Source: Bacteroidaceae bacterium HV4-6-C5C
Lineage (GTDB): Bacteria > Bacteroidota > Bacteroidia > Bacteroidales > Bacteroidaceae
Assembly (NCBI GenBank): GCA_007896885.1
Contig: VOIU01000002.1
Coordinates: 1 to 64,000 of the forward strand
Direction: 5' to 3'
Length of the DNA: 64,000 nucleotides
A program made the translations under genes and the position numbers. The notes beneath the pieces were generated by a model. That model was given only the letters and a program-made list of their open reading frames with translations, was not told the origin of the DNA and did not search any database. Positions within the stretch are counted from its first letter, which is position 1. The number at the start of each line of letters is the position of its first letter. This document shows, in pieces, positions 56,455 to 64,000 of the stretch.

Positions 56455-57585
56455 CTAACTCGGCCTTCCATAGATAACAAACAATGGAGTATCCGAGTGA
56501 AATATCATTTTCCTCGCAATGCTTGGGTTGAATAGCCTTGAGAAAATATTTCGTTTATATGATGTTAGAGCAATTATATCAATCTGATTAGTTTGAATGT
56601 ATTTTTCAAGACTGTTTAAGAAATCATCACTCATTACCACATCATAATGGATTTCTAAATCCGGATATTGTTTTTGAAAGTATTCTTTAATTCCTCCCAA
56701 CTTAATTTCATTCCACTTATCTTTTGTCTCAGATAAATGAATCAACGAAACTGGAAATTTGAATGGCTCTAGCGAGTTAACCAATGAATCGAATGCTATG
56801 AGATCACGTTGGTCAAAATTAGTGATAAAAGCAATATGTTTTGCTTCAGACAAATTTTTGATAGCGGTATTTTCCGGTATTGCCAAAACCGGAACGTGGC
56901 TTCTTTCAATAACCTCTGCTGTAACACTTCCTATCAGATCTATATCTTTCTGGTCTTTTCCACGAGTACCCATAATAATTATTCGAGGACGATTATCTTT
57001 TGCATAACGTAAAATTTCTTCTTCAGGTATTCCTTCTCGAAGGATGCAACTATATTTCACATTAGGAAACTCTCCAGAAGCTATTTTTGCATTAACTTTA
57101 TCCGATAAAGTATTCAAATCCGTATGTACTTTATGTAGTACATGTTTTGAATTTTCATCATCTGGTAAAGAGTAATTAAATACATCACCATAGGGTAATG
57201 AAGTGGTATATACAGGGGTAAAATAGACATGGAGTAAAACGACTTCAATTCCGAGACTCTTTGCCATGTTGAAACCAAATTGGCAAGCTTTCATCGAATA
57301 GCTTGAGAAATCAACGGGAATCAATATTTTGTTATTACCTTTTTCCATTTTAGGAGGTTTCCCACCGGCAATATCTTCAGCTAGCCATGCGGAACTTTCT
57401 GTTATTTTTAATGCTCTTGGCAAATCACTTTCTTTTATTCGTAAACGTACACCAGATGATACAACAGGTTGAATTTGATTGACATTATGAATATATGCGT
57501 CAATTCCTTCATTCTCAAGCACATTTTTGAGAATCTGCGCTTTGGAATAAGTAAGAATAGCCAATGTTACTAATTTGTCTTCCAT
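56455..57585 (-). CDS. DUF2007-universal stress protein fusion
   Basis: The 376 aa protein begins with a small DUF2007-type signal-transducing domain (YSKAQILKNVLENEGIDAYI, to about residue 65). Two universal-stress-protein domains follow. The first has the nucleotide-binding end G-T-R-G-K-D-Q then GSVTAEVIERSHVPVLAIP (GxxG-x9-G/S pattern). The second is degenerate at this motif. The start at 57585 (MEDKLVTLAIL) is preferred over the ATG 13 codons upstream, which lies inside a terminator hairpin. It probably works as a cytoplasmic stress-response protein that binds ATP. The target is unknown. Confidence 0.75.
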   Translation of the reverse strand: MEDKLVTLAILTYSKAQILKNVLENEGIDAYIHNVNQIQPVVSSGVRLRIKESDLPRALKITESSAWLAEDIAGGKPPKMEKGNNKILIPVDFSSYSMKACQFGFNMAKSLGIEVVLLHVYFTPVYTTSLPYGDVFNYSLPDDENSKHVLHKVHTDLNTLSDKVNAKIASGEFPNVKYSCILREGIPEEEILRYAKDNRPRIIIMGTRGKDQKDIDLIGSVTAEVIERSHVPVLAIPENTAIKNLSEAKHIAFITNFDQRDLIAFDSLVNSLEPFKFPVSLIHLSETKDKWNEIKLGGIKEYFQKQYPDLEIHYDVVMSDDFLNSLEKYIQTNQIDIIALTSYKRNIFSRLFNPSIARKMIFHSDTPLFVIYGRPS

Positions 57586-57612
57586 AATTATAGAGTTTTC
57601 TATAAGAACAAA

Positions 57613-57650
57613 AATAAATCCCAATTGTTTGTCTGCAATTGGGATTTATT
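57613..57650 (-). terminator. Intrinsic terminator of the small DNA-binding gene
   Basis: Perfect 15-bp stem AATAAATCCCAATTG / CAATTGGGATTTATT with an 8-base loop. On the minus strand it is followed by a T-run. Confidence 0.8.
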
Positions 57651-57672
57651 CATCTATCTAATATATTTATTT

Positions 57673-57945
57673 TCAAGCCATTTCTGTCACTCTGCTAATA
57701 TTCAAGTCTTTTAGAATCATCAATGCTCTGTCAAGAACCGTTGTATCATCTAACATTACTAAACCTCCGTCTGGCCCAGGTTCAAGATGAATTCCTACAC
57801 TTTTCCCTTGTTTAAAATTATGACCACCAAAAAAATTTCTTACCGTATCTACATCCAAACCCAATTCATCTGCTATTCTATGCATACTACCATTAGGTAA
57901 TGAATCCTTAATCTTCCGGAGTTCATTAAATGTTATTGTTCTCAT
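57673..57945 (-). CDS. Small HTH-like DNA-binding protein
   Basis: This 90 aa protein (MRTITFNELRKIKDSLP start) has a helix-turn-helix-like stretch SMHRIADELGLDVDTVRNFFGG, then HNFKQGKSVGIHLEPGP and a short helical end. It resembles small conserved Bacteroidota proteins annotated as DNA-binding. Its role is unknown. An ATG two codons upstream (57951) is equally possible. It has its own terminator, upstream of the DUF2007-USP gene. Confidence 0.55.
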   Translation of the reverse strand: MRTITFNELRKIKDSLPNGSMHRIADELGLDVDTVRNFFGGHNFKQGKSVGIHLEPGPDGGLVMLDDTTVLDRALMILKDLNISRVTEMA

Positions 57946-58130
57946 AATCATAAATTTAATGGTTGATAAGTTAGAGATTTATTTATTTACGCTCTAAACT
58001 TATAAAAAAGGAATCTAAAAACAAATTCTTTCTTTGGTTTTTTTAGATAAAAATAAAGATCTGCTAAAAAAGCATTAAATATTTCCTTTTTAGCAGATCT
58101 TTTTACTTATTTTAGCTAATATGTTATTGC

Positions 58131-58967
58131 TTAAATTACCTCAATGGCTGAAACAGGCACCCACCCTACTTTACCGTCTTCCAAACGAATTTCCTTCCAT
58201 TCTCTCATAGAATTGTCTTTAATATCAACTTTACGACCTTCGTGCAAGATGAACAAACTGGTACCATCATCGCTTGGAGTGCTTCGTACCGTTACACTCG
58301 CTGAAATGACGATTGCGCTATTTCTGTGTATGAGTACATCTCTCTGGTGATATGCAAATATGTTTGCCACTAGAACGAACAATAAAAACACTAATCCTGC
58401 AATGAAGCCGACTTTTCTCCATCTGATCTGCTTCGAGAAGAAATATAGGTATACTGACGCTAGGAACAGAAAGAAAGAAACAATACCAATACGCGCCCAA
58501 GAATTAATACTCACGAAGTTGATCAGAGCCTTAATCCATGTTATAAAAAATATTTCCGGTACAGGTATAGCTTTATCTATTGTCTTTGAGCGTGCTATAT
58601 CAAGGTTTGCTCGTATATCGGCATTGCCAGGTTCCAATAAAGAAGCACGCTCATAATTCAAAATAGCTTTTGCAATATCTCCCGCTTTATAATAACTATT
58701 TCCTAAATTATAGTATACTTCTGCGGATTCTCCTTGCTTAAGTAGAGCTTCATAAATTTGTATGGCAGCTACATAGTCATTTTTTATATATGCGCTATCG
58801 CCTTCTGCTTTAGTAACATTCCTTAGTTGCCTTGCTGCAGAAAACTCGGAATGCTTACCTATATATTTTTCACCATGTTGCAATGAATCTAGCCCCAAGC
58901 TATCTTGAGCGTAAACTCCTAAGCAAATTATGAAAGTAAAAGCGAATGATAATATTTTCTTAATCAT
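58131..58967 (-). CDS. batE: BatE: TPR and SH3-like aerotolerance protein
   Basis: The 278 aa protein has a signal peptide (MIKKILSFAFTFIICLGVYA), two TPR units (YVAAIQIYEALLKQGESAEVYYNLGNSYYKAGDIAKAIL), then two membrane segments (about 155-195). A C-terminal SH3-like beta domain (VTVRSTPSDDGTSLFILHEG, ending VGWVPVSAIEVI) follows. It is the last gene of the bat cluster of Bacteroides aerotolerance, downstream of batD. The SH3-like part probably faces the periplasm. Confidence 0.8.
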   Translation of the reverse strand: MIKKILSFAFTFIICLGVYAQDSLGLDSLQHGEKYIGKHSEFSAARQLRNVTKAEGDSAYIKNDYVAAIQIYEALLKQGESAEVYYNLGNSYYKAGDIAKAILNYERASLLEPGNADIRANLDIARSKTIDKAIPVPEIFFITWIKALINFVSINSWARIGIVSFFLFLASVYLYFFSKQIRWRKVGFIAGLVFLLFVLVANIFAYHQRDVLIHRNSAIVISASVTVRSTPSDDGTSLFILHEGRKVDIKDNSMREWKEIRLEDGKVGWVPVSAIEVI

Positions 58968-58980
58968 AAAACCTTATATT

Positions 58981-60819
58981 TTAGTGTTTTATAGAATTCT
59001 CCATTTTACTAATTACTTCAAGTGACATGGAATAAATATTATCCATGGCTTGATTATCATCACCAGGGGCAAAGCGTGCAAACTCACAGTCTTTCAACGC
59101 AGATATAAAATCTTTGATCAGACTTTCTTCTACACCGTATTTTTGCAATTCATCTTCTATATTATCCTTTGATAAGCGAGAGACGGGAATGCTTAATTTA
59201 TCACTGATATACCCCCATAGGGCTTTAAGCACTTCATCATAGAATTCATCTTTCTTATTCGCAGCCAATAATTTTCCAGCTAATTTCATTCGTTTTGCTG
59301 CTATCTTATTTGCTTTCTTAGTACGCATTTTGGTGATATTCGCATTGGCTAGAATCTGATTGCGGTACATAATGAAGAATATAATGAAAGCTATTGCAGG
59401 GATGATGTATAAACACCAATACATTAATGAATTAAAGAAGAAATCACCTTTAGGCTGCATTCTTACATCATTCTGTTTGATGTATCTGATATCTTCATTT
59501 AAGACCTTCAAGTCTTCTTTATCGGTAAAATTAGCAATAGCCTGAGCTGCATTTCCCGCACCTTTTTCTACATGAAGATCATATTCCTCAGTATTCAAGG
59601 TTTTATATGAATGTGATTTGCTATCAAAATAAGTAAGTTTGGCAGCTGGTATCTTATAGTTTCCGGGATCTCTAGGTATAACTAGATATTCAATGACTTT
59701 ACTCCCTGATAAACCAGAATTGGTCAGACGGAACTTATTGTCAACTTTAGGATCATAGGTTTCAAAATTGTCAGGGAACTTGATTTCAGGATTCGACATT
59801 AGCTTCAAGTTACCTGTGCCGGATATTATAACTTTTATTGTTACTGCATCATTGGTCTTAACGCTCTTGCTATTTATAGTGGATGTCATATTGAACTCTC
59901 CCACTCCACCTGAAAAATCGGCAGGTTTGGCAGGTAAGGCTTTCACATCTATTGTGACTTTTGGAGTCATCAAAGTCTTTTTCACTTCAACATAATTTCC
60001 ACCTCCATTAAAGAAGGCATCAAACGGATCAGCAGATTGGGTTGCTTTTGCTATTGAAGCATCAAAGCGTGCAGCATCAATTGTAAGTTTACCTGATTGT
60101 TGAGGGAACAGTACAAATTGTCTGAAGATTGTAGTTTGGTAATTACGTCCTTTATAATGTTCAAGGCTCCATTTCCTATTATTGGGAAGCTCTGTTTCTT
60201 GCGAATGAAATCCTTTAAAATCAGGAAGTTTCACATTATCAAACCCACGTAAATCGACCAATGTATATATCTTATAAGTCAATAAGAACGCTTCTTGCTC
60301 ATATACAGTGGTTTTTGTTGCCGTAGCAGTAATAAATAGATCTTGGCTTGAAACAGCAGTACCCGAAGAAGCCCGACTTGCTGAGCCACTACCGCGTCTG
60401 GATGCTCCTGACGAACCGCCAGATTGATGATCAGCAGGTAACACTTTTATATGTACAGAATTGGAAACCAATTGATTTCCATTAGCATTGACAGTAGCCC
60501 CGGGTATAGTAAAGCTACCTTCGGAGGAAGCCATTAAGATGTATGTAAACGTTATGCTACTGCTTGATGTTGTTGTTCCATTGATAATCTGAACACTGCT
60601 CTGTTGAGACCTACTGGGTCCCATTAAAACATCAAATCCTTTAATAGACGGGGCACGGAAATCCCTTACATTTTGTGTTGTTACCGTATATGACAGTCTG
60701 AATTGATCTCCTACTGCCACAGCATCAGGTGCAGATGCTGTAAAAGACACCTTTCCATCGGCATAGGTATGAAAACATACAGTCAACAGTATTATCCACA
60801 AGAAAAAAGCTTTTCTCAT
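58981..60819 (-). CDS. batD: BatD: oxygen-tolerance membrane protein
   Basis: The 612 aa protein has a signal peptide (MRKAFFLWIILLTVCFHTYA) and a run of Ig-like beta domains (VSFTASAPDAVAVGDQFRLSYTV). A low-complexity Ser/Gly patch (GGSSGASRRGSGSASRASSG) lies about residues 135-155. A membrane helix near residue 465 (MYWCLYIIPAIAFIIFFIMY) is followed by a cytoplasmic helical domain. This is the BatD family layout. In Bacteroides fragilis the bat operon supports survival in oxygen. Confidence 0.85.
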   Translation of the reverse strand: MRKAFFLWIILLTVCFHTYADGKVSFTASAPDAVAVGDQFRLSYTVTTQNVRDFRAPSIKGFDVLMGPSRSQQSSVQIINGTTTSSSSITFTYILMASSEGSFTIPGATVNANGNQLVSNSVHIKVLPADHQSGGSSGASRRGSGSASRASSGTAVSSQDLFITATATKTTVYEQEAFLLTYKIYTLVDLRGFDNVKLPDFKGFHSQETELPNNRKWSLEHYKGRNYQTTIFRQFVLFPQQSGKLTIDAARFDASIAKATQSADPFDAFFNGGGNYVEVKKTLMTPKVTIDVKALPAKPADFSGGVGEFNMTSTINSKSVKTNDAVTIKVIISGTGNLKLMSNPEIKFPDNFETYDPKVDNKFRLTNSGLSGSKVIEYLVIPRDPGNYKIPAAKLTYFDSKSHSYKTLNTEEYDLHVEKGAGNAAQAIANFTDKEDLKVLNEDIRYIKQNDVRMQPKGDFFFNSLMYWCLYIIPAIAFIIFFIMYRNQILANANITKMRTKKANKIAAKRMKLAGKLLAANKKDEFYDEVLKALWGYISDKLSIPVSRLSKDNIEDELQKYGVEESLIKDFISALKDCEFARFAPGDDNQAMDNIYSMSLEVISKMENSIKH

Positions 60820-60844
60820 ATCTTCGAATTACTTATATTATAAT

Positions 60845-61576
60845 TTACCAATCTTTTTCCAAACGACCACCTTGAATCACTTTTTGCTTTTTCACCTTAT
60901 CTTGAACTCCTTTTTCATCCTGTAAGACAGAATTTAAAAGTTGTTCAGCATTTTGTTTTGACATTTGATTGTCTTTCTTCTGTTGTTGAGGAGGTTGCTG
61001 CTGATTCTTATTCTTCTGTTGATCTTGCTTCTGATCTTTGTTATTCTGATTTTTATTTTGGTCTTTCTTATCTTTCTTATCTTTGTCCTTGTCTTTATCT
61101 TTGTTTTTATCCTGATTTTTATTCTTTTGTTGTTGATCTTTCAACATTTTCTGAGCCAAGGCAAGGTTATATCTTGTTTCATTATCTTTAGGATTATTAC
61201 GCAAAGATTGCTTATAAGCTTCAACTGCTTTTGCATAATCTTTTGCCGATTGGAATATCACTCCCATATTATGATAGATATGAGCCAATCTGGATTTGTC
61301 TTTTTCTATCTTAGTAGCTCCCACATACTGTTCCATAGCTTCTTTTGCTTTCTTTTGCTGCAAGAGCGCATTACCCAAATTGTACATTGATATTGTCGAT
61401 TTTGGGTTTACATCAAGAGCTTTACGATAATCGACTTCAGCTTTAACGTAGACGCTATCTTTATAAAGGCGATTCCCCTTACGAATATAGTCACGCTCAG
61501 CTTTTTGAGCATGTGCAAAGCCTGTACCTAATAAAAACAGCAATAAGATTATATTAATAACTTTATTTTTCATCAT
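60845..61576 (-). CDS. batC: BatC: TPR protein of the aerotolerance operon
   Basis: The 243 aa protein has a signal sequence (MMKNKVINIILLLFLLGTGFAHA) and three TPR units (YRKALDVNPKSTISMYNLGNAL; YHNMGVIFQSAKDYAKAVEAY). A very Lys/Asp/Asn/Gln-rich disordered segment follows (about 145-205, as in KNKDKDKDK and QQPPQQQKK). It overlaps batB by 14 bases. The low-complexity run may cause frame or length variation between strains (inference). Confidence 0.8.
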   Translation of the reverse strand: MMKNKVINIILLLFLLGTGFAHAQKAERDYIRKGNRLYKDSVYVKAEVDYRKALDVNPKSTISMYNLGNALLQQKKAKEAMEQYVGATKIEKDKSRLAHIYHNMGVIFQSAKDYAKAVEAYKQSLRNNPKDNETRYNLALAQKMLKDQQQKNKNQDKNKDKDKDKDKKDKKDQNKNQNNKDQKQDQQKNKNQQQPPQQQKKDNQMSKQNAEQLLNSVLQDEKGVQDKVKKQKVIQGGRLEKDW

Positions 61577-62615
61577 ACACTTTATCTCCTTCTCTGTTAG
61601 AAAATAAACGAATATTCCGGAATAATGGGTTCTTACGTTCTAGAATAAGCATTTCAACCAGTAAAATAATCAGTATAATCCATGCAACAGCCTGAAACTG
61701 TTCATTATATTCAGAATATACTTGAGATTCTACATCTGCTTTAGCTAATTTATCAATAGCTTGTTCGAGAGCTCTTTGAGCAAGGTTTGAATTATCAACT
61801 CTGGCATATATACCATTTCCTGCTTTAGCTAATTCCTGACACATTTGTTCATTGAGGCGAGTTACAATGACATTCCCATCCCGATCTCTACGATAATCTC
61901 TGGAACCTTCCACCGGTATAGGAGCGCCATCGGGCAATCCCACTCCAAGCACATTTACCTGAATGTGTTTTTCTTCTGCTGCTTTTGCAGCTTCGACAGC
62001 TCCGTTTTCATGGTCTTCACCATCAGTTATTACGATAATAGTGCGTCCCACTCCTTCTTGAGGCGTAAAACTGTGTATACCTAAATCGATGGCTGAACTT
62101 ATTGCCGTACCTTGTTTTGATATTAGGGAAGGATTGATGGATTCCAAAAACATTTTGGCAGAAATATAATCACTGGTGATTGGCAATTGGGTAAAAGCAT
62201 CACCGGCAAATACAATCATGCCGACTTTATCATTGTCCATCTTGTCCACTAATTGCGCTACCAACCTTTTTGCTTTTTCCAAACGGCTTGGTTGAACGTC
62301 TTGTGCCAGCATGGAATTAGAAATATCCAATGCTATCATCACTTCCACTCCTTTGCGTTTTACTTTTTCCAGTTTCGAACCGAACTGAGGTCGGGCAAGT
62401 AATACGGCAAAAAGAGCTATAACCGAAAATAAGAGCCAAAATTTAACGTCAGGGCGATATTTAGATACATCAGGCATCAGCTGTGCCATCAGTTCCGGGT
62501 CACCGAACTTACGTATGGCTTTTCTCCTTCGGTAATTAGAATATAAGTAGAATGCTACCAAGCAAGGTAACAATAACAGCAAATACAAATATGCAGGTTC
62601 TTCAAATCGAAACAT
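61563..62615 (-). CDS. batB: BatB: von Willebrand factor A membrane protein
   Basis: The 350 aa protein has an N-terminal membrane helix (YLYLLLLLPCLVAFYLYS) and a second segment, then a VWA domain with MIDAS residues in ALDISNSMLAQD, VGMIVFAGDAFTQLP and IVITDGEDHENGAV. A C-terminal helix (AVAWIILIILLVEMLIL) follows. It pairs with BatA, which has the same fold and order. Confidence 0.85.
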   Translation of the reverse strand: MFRFEEPAYLYLLLLLPCLVAFYLYSNYRRRKAIRKFGDPELMAQLMPDVSKYRPDVKFWLLFSVIALFAVLLARPQFGSKLEKVKRKGVEVMIALDISNSMLAQDVQPSRLEKAKRLVAQLVDKMDNDKVGMIVFAGDAFTQLPITSDYISAKMFLESINPSLISKQGTAISSAIDLGIHSFTPQEGVGRTIIVITDGEDHENGAVEAAKAAEEKHIQVNVLGVGLPDGAPIPVEGSRDYRRDRDGNVIVTRLNEQMCQELAKAGNGIYARVDNSNLAQRALEQAIDKLAKADVESQVYSEYNEQFQAVAWIILIILLVEMLILERKNPLFRNIRLFSNREGDKVYDEK

Positions 62616-62681
62616 TTTATTCTACAATTAAACGATTTACTAACTTCCCGGTAATTGTCAGGCTTAATTTCACTAATTTGC

Positions 62682-63665
62682 TTATGGTATTTTCTTTAAA
62701 ACGGTATTACGTAACAATACCTCAAGCAAAATGCATAAAAAAGCCATTACGGCAAACCATTGATACTCTTCTTTACGCTTGCTATACTCTTTTACATTAA
62801 GTTTTGTTTTTTCCAGTTTATCAATTTCATGATAAACCTCTTTCAACTTAGATGTACTCGTGGCCCGGAAATAATTACCATCTGTTGTTCCGGCTATTTG
62901 AGTCAACGTATTTTCATCTATTTCCACAGGCATATTGATATACTGTACGGTACCCGCTACAGGATAAGGATAAGGCGCAGTACCGTTTGTTCCCACACCA
63001 ATTGTATAGATCCTTATACCAAAACTCTTGGCTATTTCAGCACCAGTCAATGGAGAGATATCACCTTTATTGTTTGTTCCGTCCGTCAGCAATATAATAA
63101 CTTTCGATTTAGCTTTACTGTCTTTCAGACGACTCACTGCATTAGCAATGCCCATTCCGATTGCTGTTCCGTCTTCTACAAGTCCGCAACGAACATTCTT
63201 TACCATATTTAATAGCACTGCATGATCAACAGTCAGAGGGCATTGAGTAAAACTCTCTCCTGCAAACAACGTTATGCCAATATTATCGTTAGGACGTCCG
63301 TTGATAAATTCGGCAGCAACATCTTTTGCAGCTTCCAGACGGTTAGGCTTCAAATCTTCAGCTAACATACTAGTTGAGACGTCGACTGCCAACATGATGT
63401 CAATACCTTCAATTTCGCTATTTTGCCAACTGTTTGTTGTTTGAGGGCGAGCGAGTATAATAATAATTAAGACTAGAGCTATGATTCGTAATGCAAAAGG
63501 AGCATGCAGTAGATAATTCCTAAAACTTTTAGGAGTATGTGCGTACACACGTGCATCGGATATTTGAAGAGTTGCTTCATTTTTCTTCCGCTTCATAATA
63601 TACCAAACAATGTAAGGTATTAGCAGAAGAAGTAAAAACAAATATTCAGCATTGGCAAAAACCAT
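62682..63665 (-). CDS. batA: BatA: von Willebrand factor A membrane protein
   Basis: The 327 aa protein has a membrane helix near the start (YLFLLLLLIPYIVWYIM), a second helix, then VWA with the MIDAS set in AVDVSTSMLAEDLKPNRLEAAK, ITLFAGESFTQCPLT and ILLTDGTNNKGD. A C-terminal helix (AVMAFLCILLEVLL) follows. It is the VWA partner of BatB and the first complete gene of the bat operon in this window. Confidence 0.85.
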   Translation of the reverse strand: MVFANAEYLFLLLLLIPYIVWYIMKRKKNEATLQISDARVYAHTPKSFRNYLLHAPFALRIIALVLIIIILARPQTTNSWQNSEIEGIDIMLAVDVSTSMLAEDLKPNRLEAAKDVAAEFINGRPNDNIGITLFAGESFTQCPLTVDHAVLLNMVKNVRCGLVEDGTAIGMGIANAVSRLKDSKAKSKVIILLTDGTNNKGDISPLTGAEIAKSFGIRIYTIGVGTNGTAPYPYPVAGTVQYINMPVEIDENTLTQIAGTTDGNYFRATSTSKLKEVYHEIDKLEKTKLNVKEYSKRKEEYQWFAVMAFLCILLEVLLRNTVLKKIP

Positions 63666-63705
63666 GATAACTTCTGTTTAAGAGTTTATTGTTTTTCAAA
63701 AAACA

Positions 63706-64000
63706 TCAAGAAAAATAATTGTATACCTGCAGACCTATGTAGATGAGTGAGCCGACAATTGCTGCTACTAATATGGCAATGCCTGAACCCAATATGATTT
63801 TCGTTCGCAATGAACGTTTTTCTACAATGGTAATTTCAGTCGGTTCCGGTTTGGCATTCTCATCTTCCTGAGCTTTTGTTTCATTCACGAAATCTACTGC
63901 ACTGATTAAGTTGGCGTCATTCTCATTCATCAAAGGATTATGCTTGGCAAACTTCACTAAATCGGAAGTTTGGAATAGCAATCTCAAGTCATTAATAGCC
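63706..64000 (-). CDS. Membrane protein upstream of batA, truncated by the window edge
   Basis: The minus-strand frame is open to the window end (A-I-N-D-L-R...), so this is the C-terminal part of a longer gene. It contains a helical segment with LFQTSDLVKFAKHNPLMNEN and a charged linker. A single membrane helix (IILGSGIAILVAAIVGSLIYIGLQVY) ends close to the C-terminus. Its place just before batA matches a conserved small gene of Bacteroidota bat operons, of unknown role. Confidence 0.6.
   Translation of the reverse strand, partial: AINDLRLLFQTSDLVKFAKHNPLMNENDANLISAVDFVNETKAQEDENAKPEPTEITIVEKRSLRTKIILGSGIAILVAAIVGSLIYIGLQVYNYFS

Overview
The window is an ordinary chromosomal stretch of a Bacteroides-type bacterium (Bacteroidota; genus-level call, species not determinable from the sequence alone). 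Support comes from the gene content: a serine palmitoyltransferase for sphingolipids, the batA-E aerotolerance cluster, a short-form AMP nucleosidase, a HYC_CC_PP copper-locus protein and an N-carbamoylputrescine arginine-decarboxylation branch. The moderate AT-richness fits, as do many TAnnTTTG (-7) promoter elements placed a short distance before start codons, with few Shine-Dalgarno sequences.

Layout. 1-274 is the right end of an ISL3/ISAon1-type insertion sequence. It is followed by tRNA-Pro(TGG), trmN6 and a translationally coupled lon-tgt-lptF/G operon (1.4-6.2 kb). From 6.2 to 14.8 kb lies a copper/silver detoxification cluster: a HYC_CC_PP protein, a CusA-like RND pump, a CusC-like channel with a Met/Ser/Gly-rich insert, a CusB-like adaptor carrying two metal-binding modules, and a free secreted HMA protein that duplicates the adaptor's C-terminus. 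Convergent to it (15.2-18.1 kb) is an operon of a NEW3-domain membrane protein, an ABC ATPase and an ABC-2 permease. This is followed by a TlpA-like thiol oxidoreductase, an Mpv17/PMP22-like membrane protein and a beta-carbonic anhydrase.

21.5-27 kb carries a double RidA-fold protein, spt, a divergent diacylglycerol/sphingosine-kinase-family lipid kinase and aspS. 27.2-30.6 kb carries a beta-barrel protein and the DUF2148-aguA-aguB operon. After an AT-rich gap with a 14-bp minisatellite come a NIF3-like protein and a coiled-coil/zinc-ribbon protein. A second gap precedes an orphan HsdR_N-like nuclease-fold protein, AMP nucleosidase, holA, an XRE regulator, pyrK-pyrD, trmD, ligA, dapA, tRNA-Arg(ACG), a patatin/beta-barrel protein, htpG, clpC, gyrA and a TPR protein. 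The right end has a DUF2007-universal stress protein fusion, a small DNA-binding-like protein and batE-D-C-B-A on the minus strand, running out of the window in an upstream membrane protein.

The most unexpected structure is in the clpC-gyrA divergent region. Four tandem 22-bp units of a palindrome (TTTGnCAC-N4-GTGnCAAA) sit in strict 12/10-bp alternation and look like a cooperative operator array or a small palindromic element (51739-51832). Other points worth checking are the Tgt enzyme that has lost all three zinc cysteines, the enlarged CusA with altered proton-relay residues, and the duplicated HMA tail of CusB.
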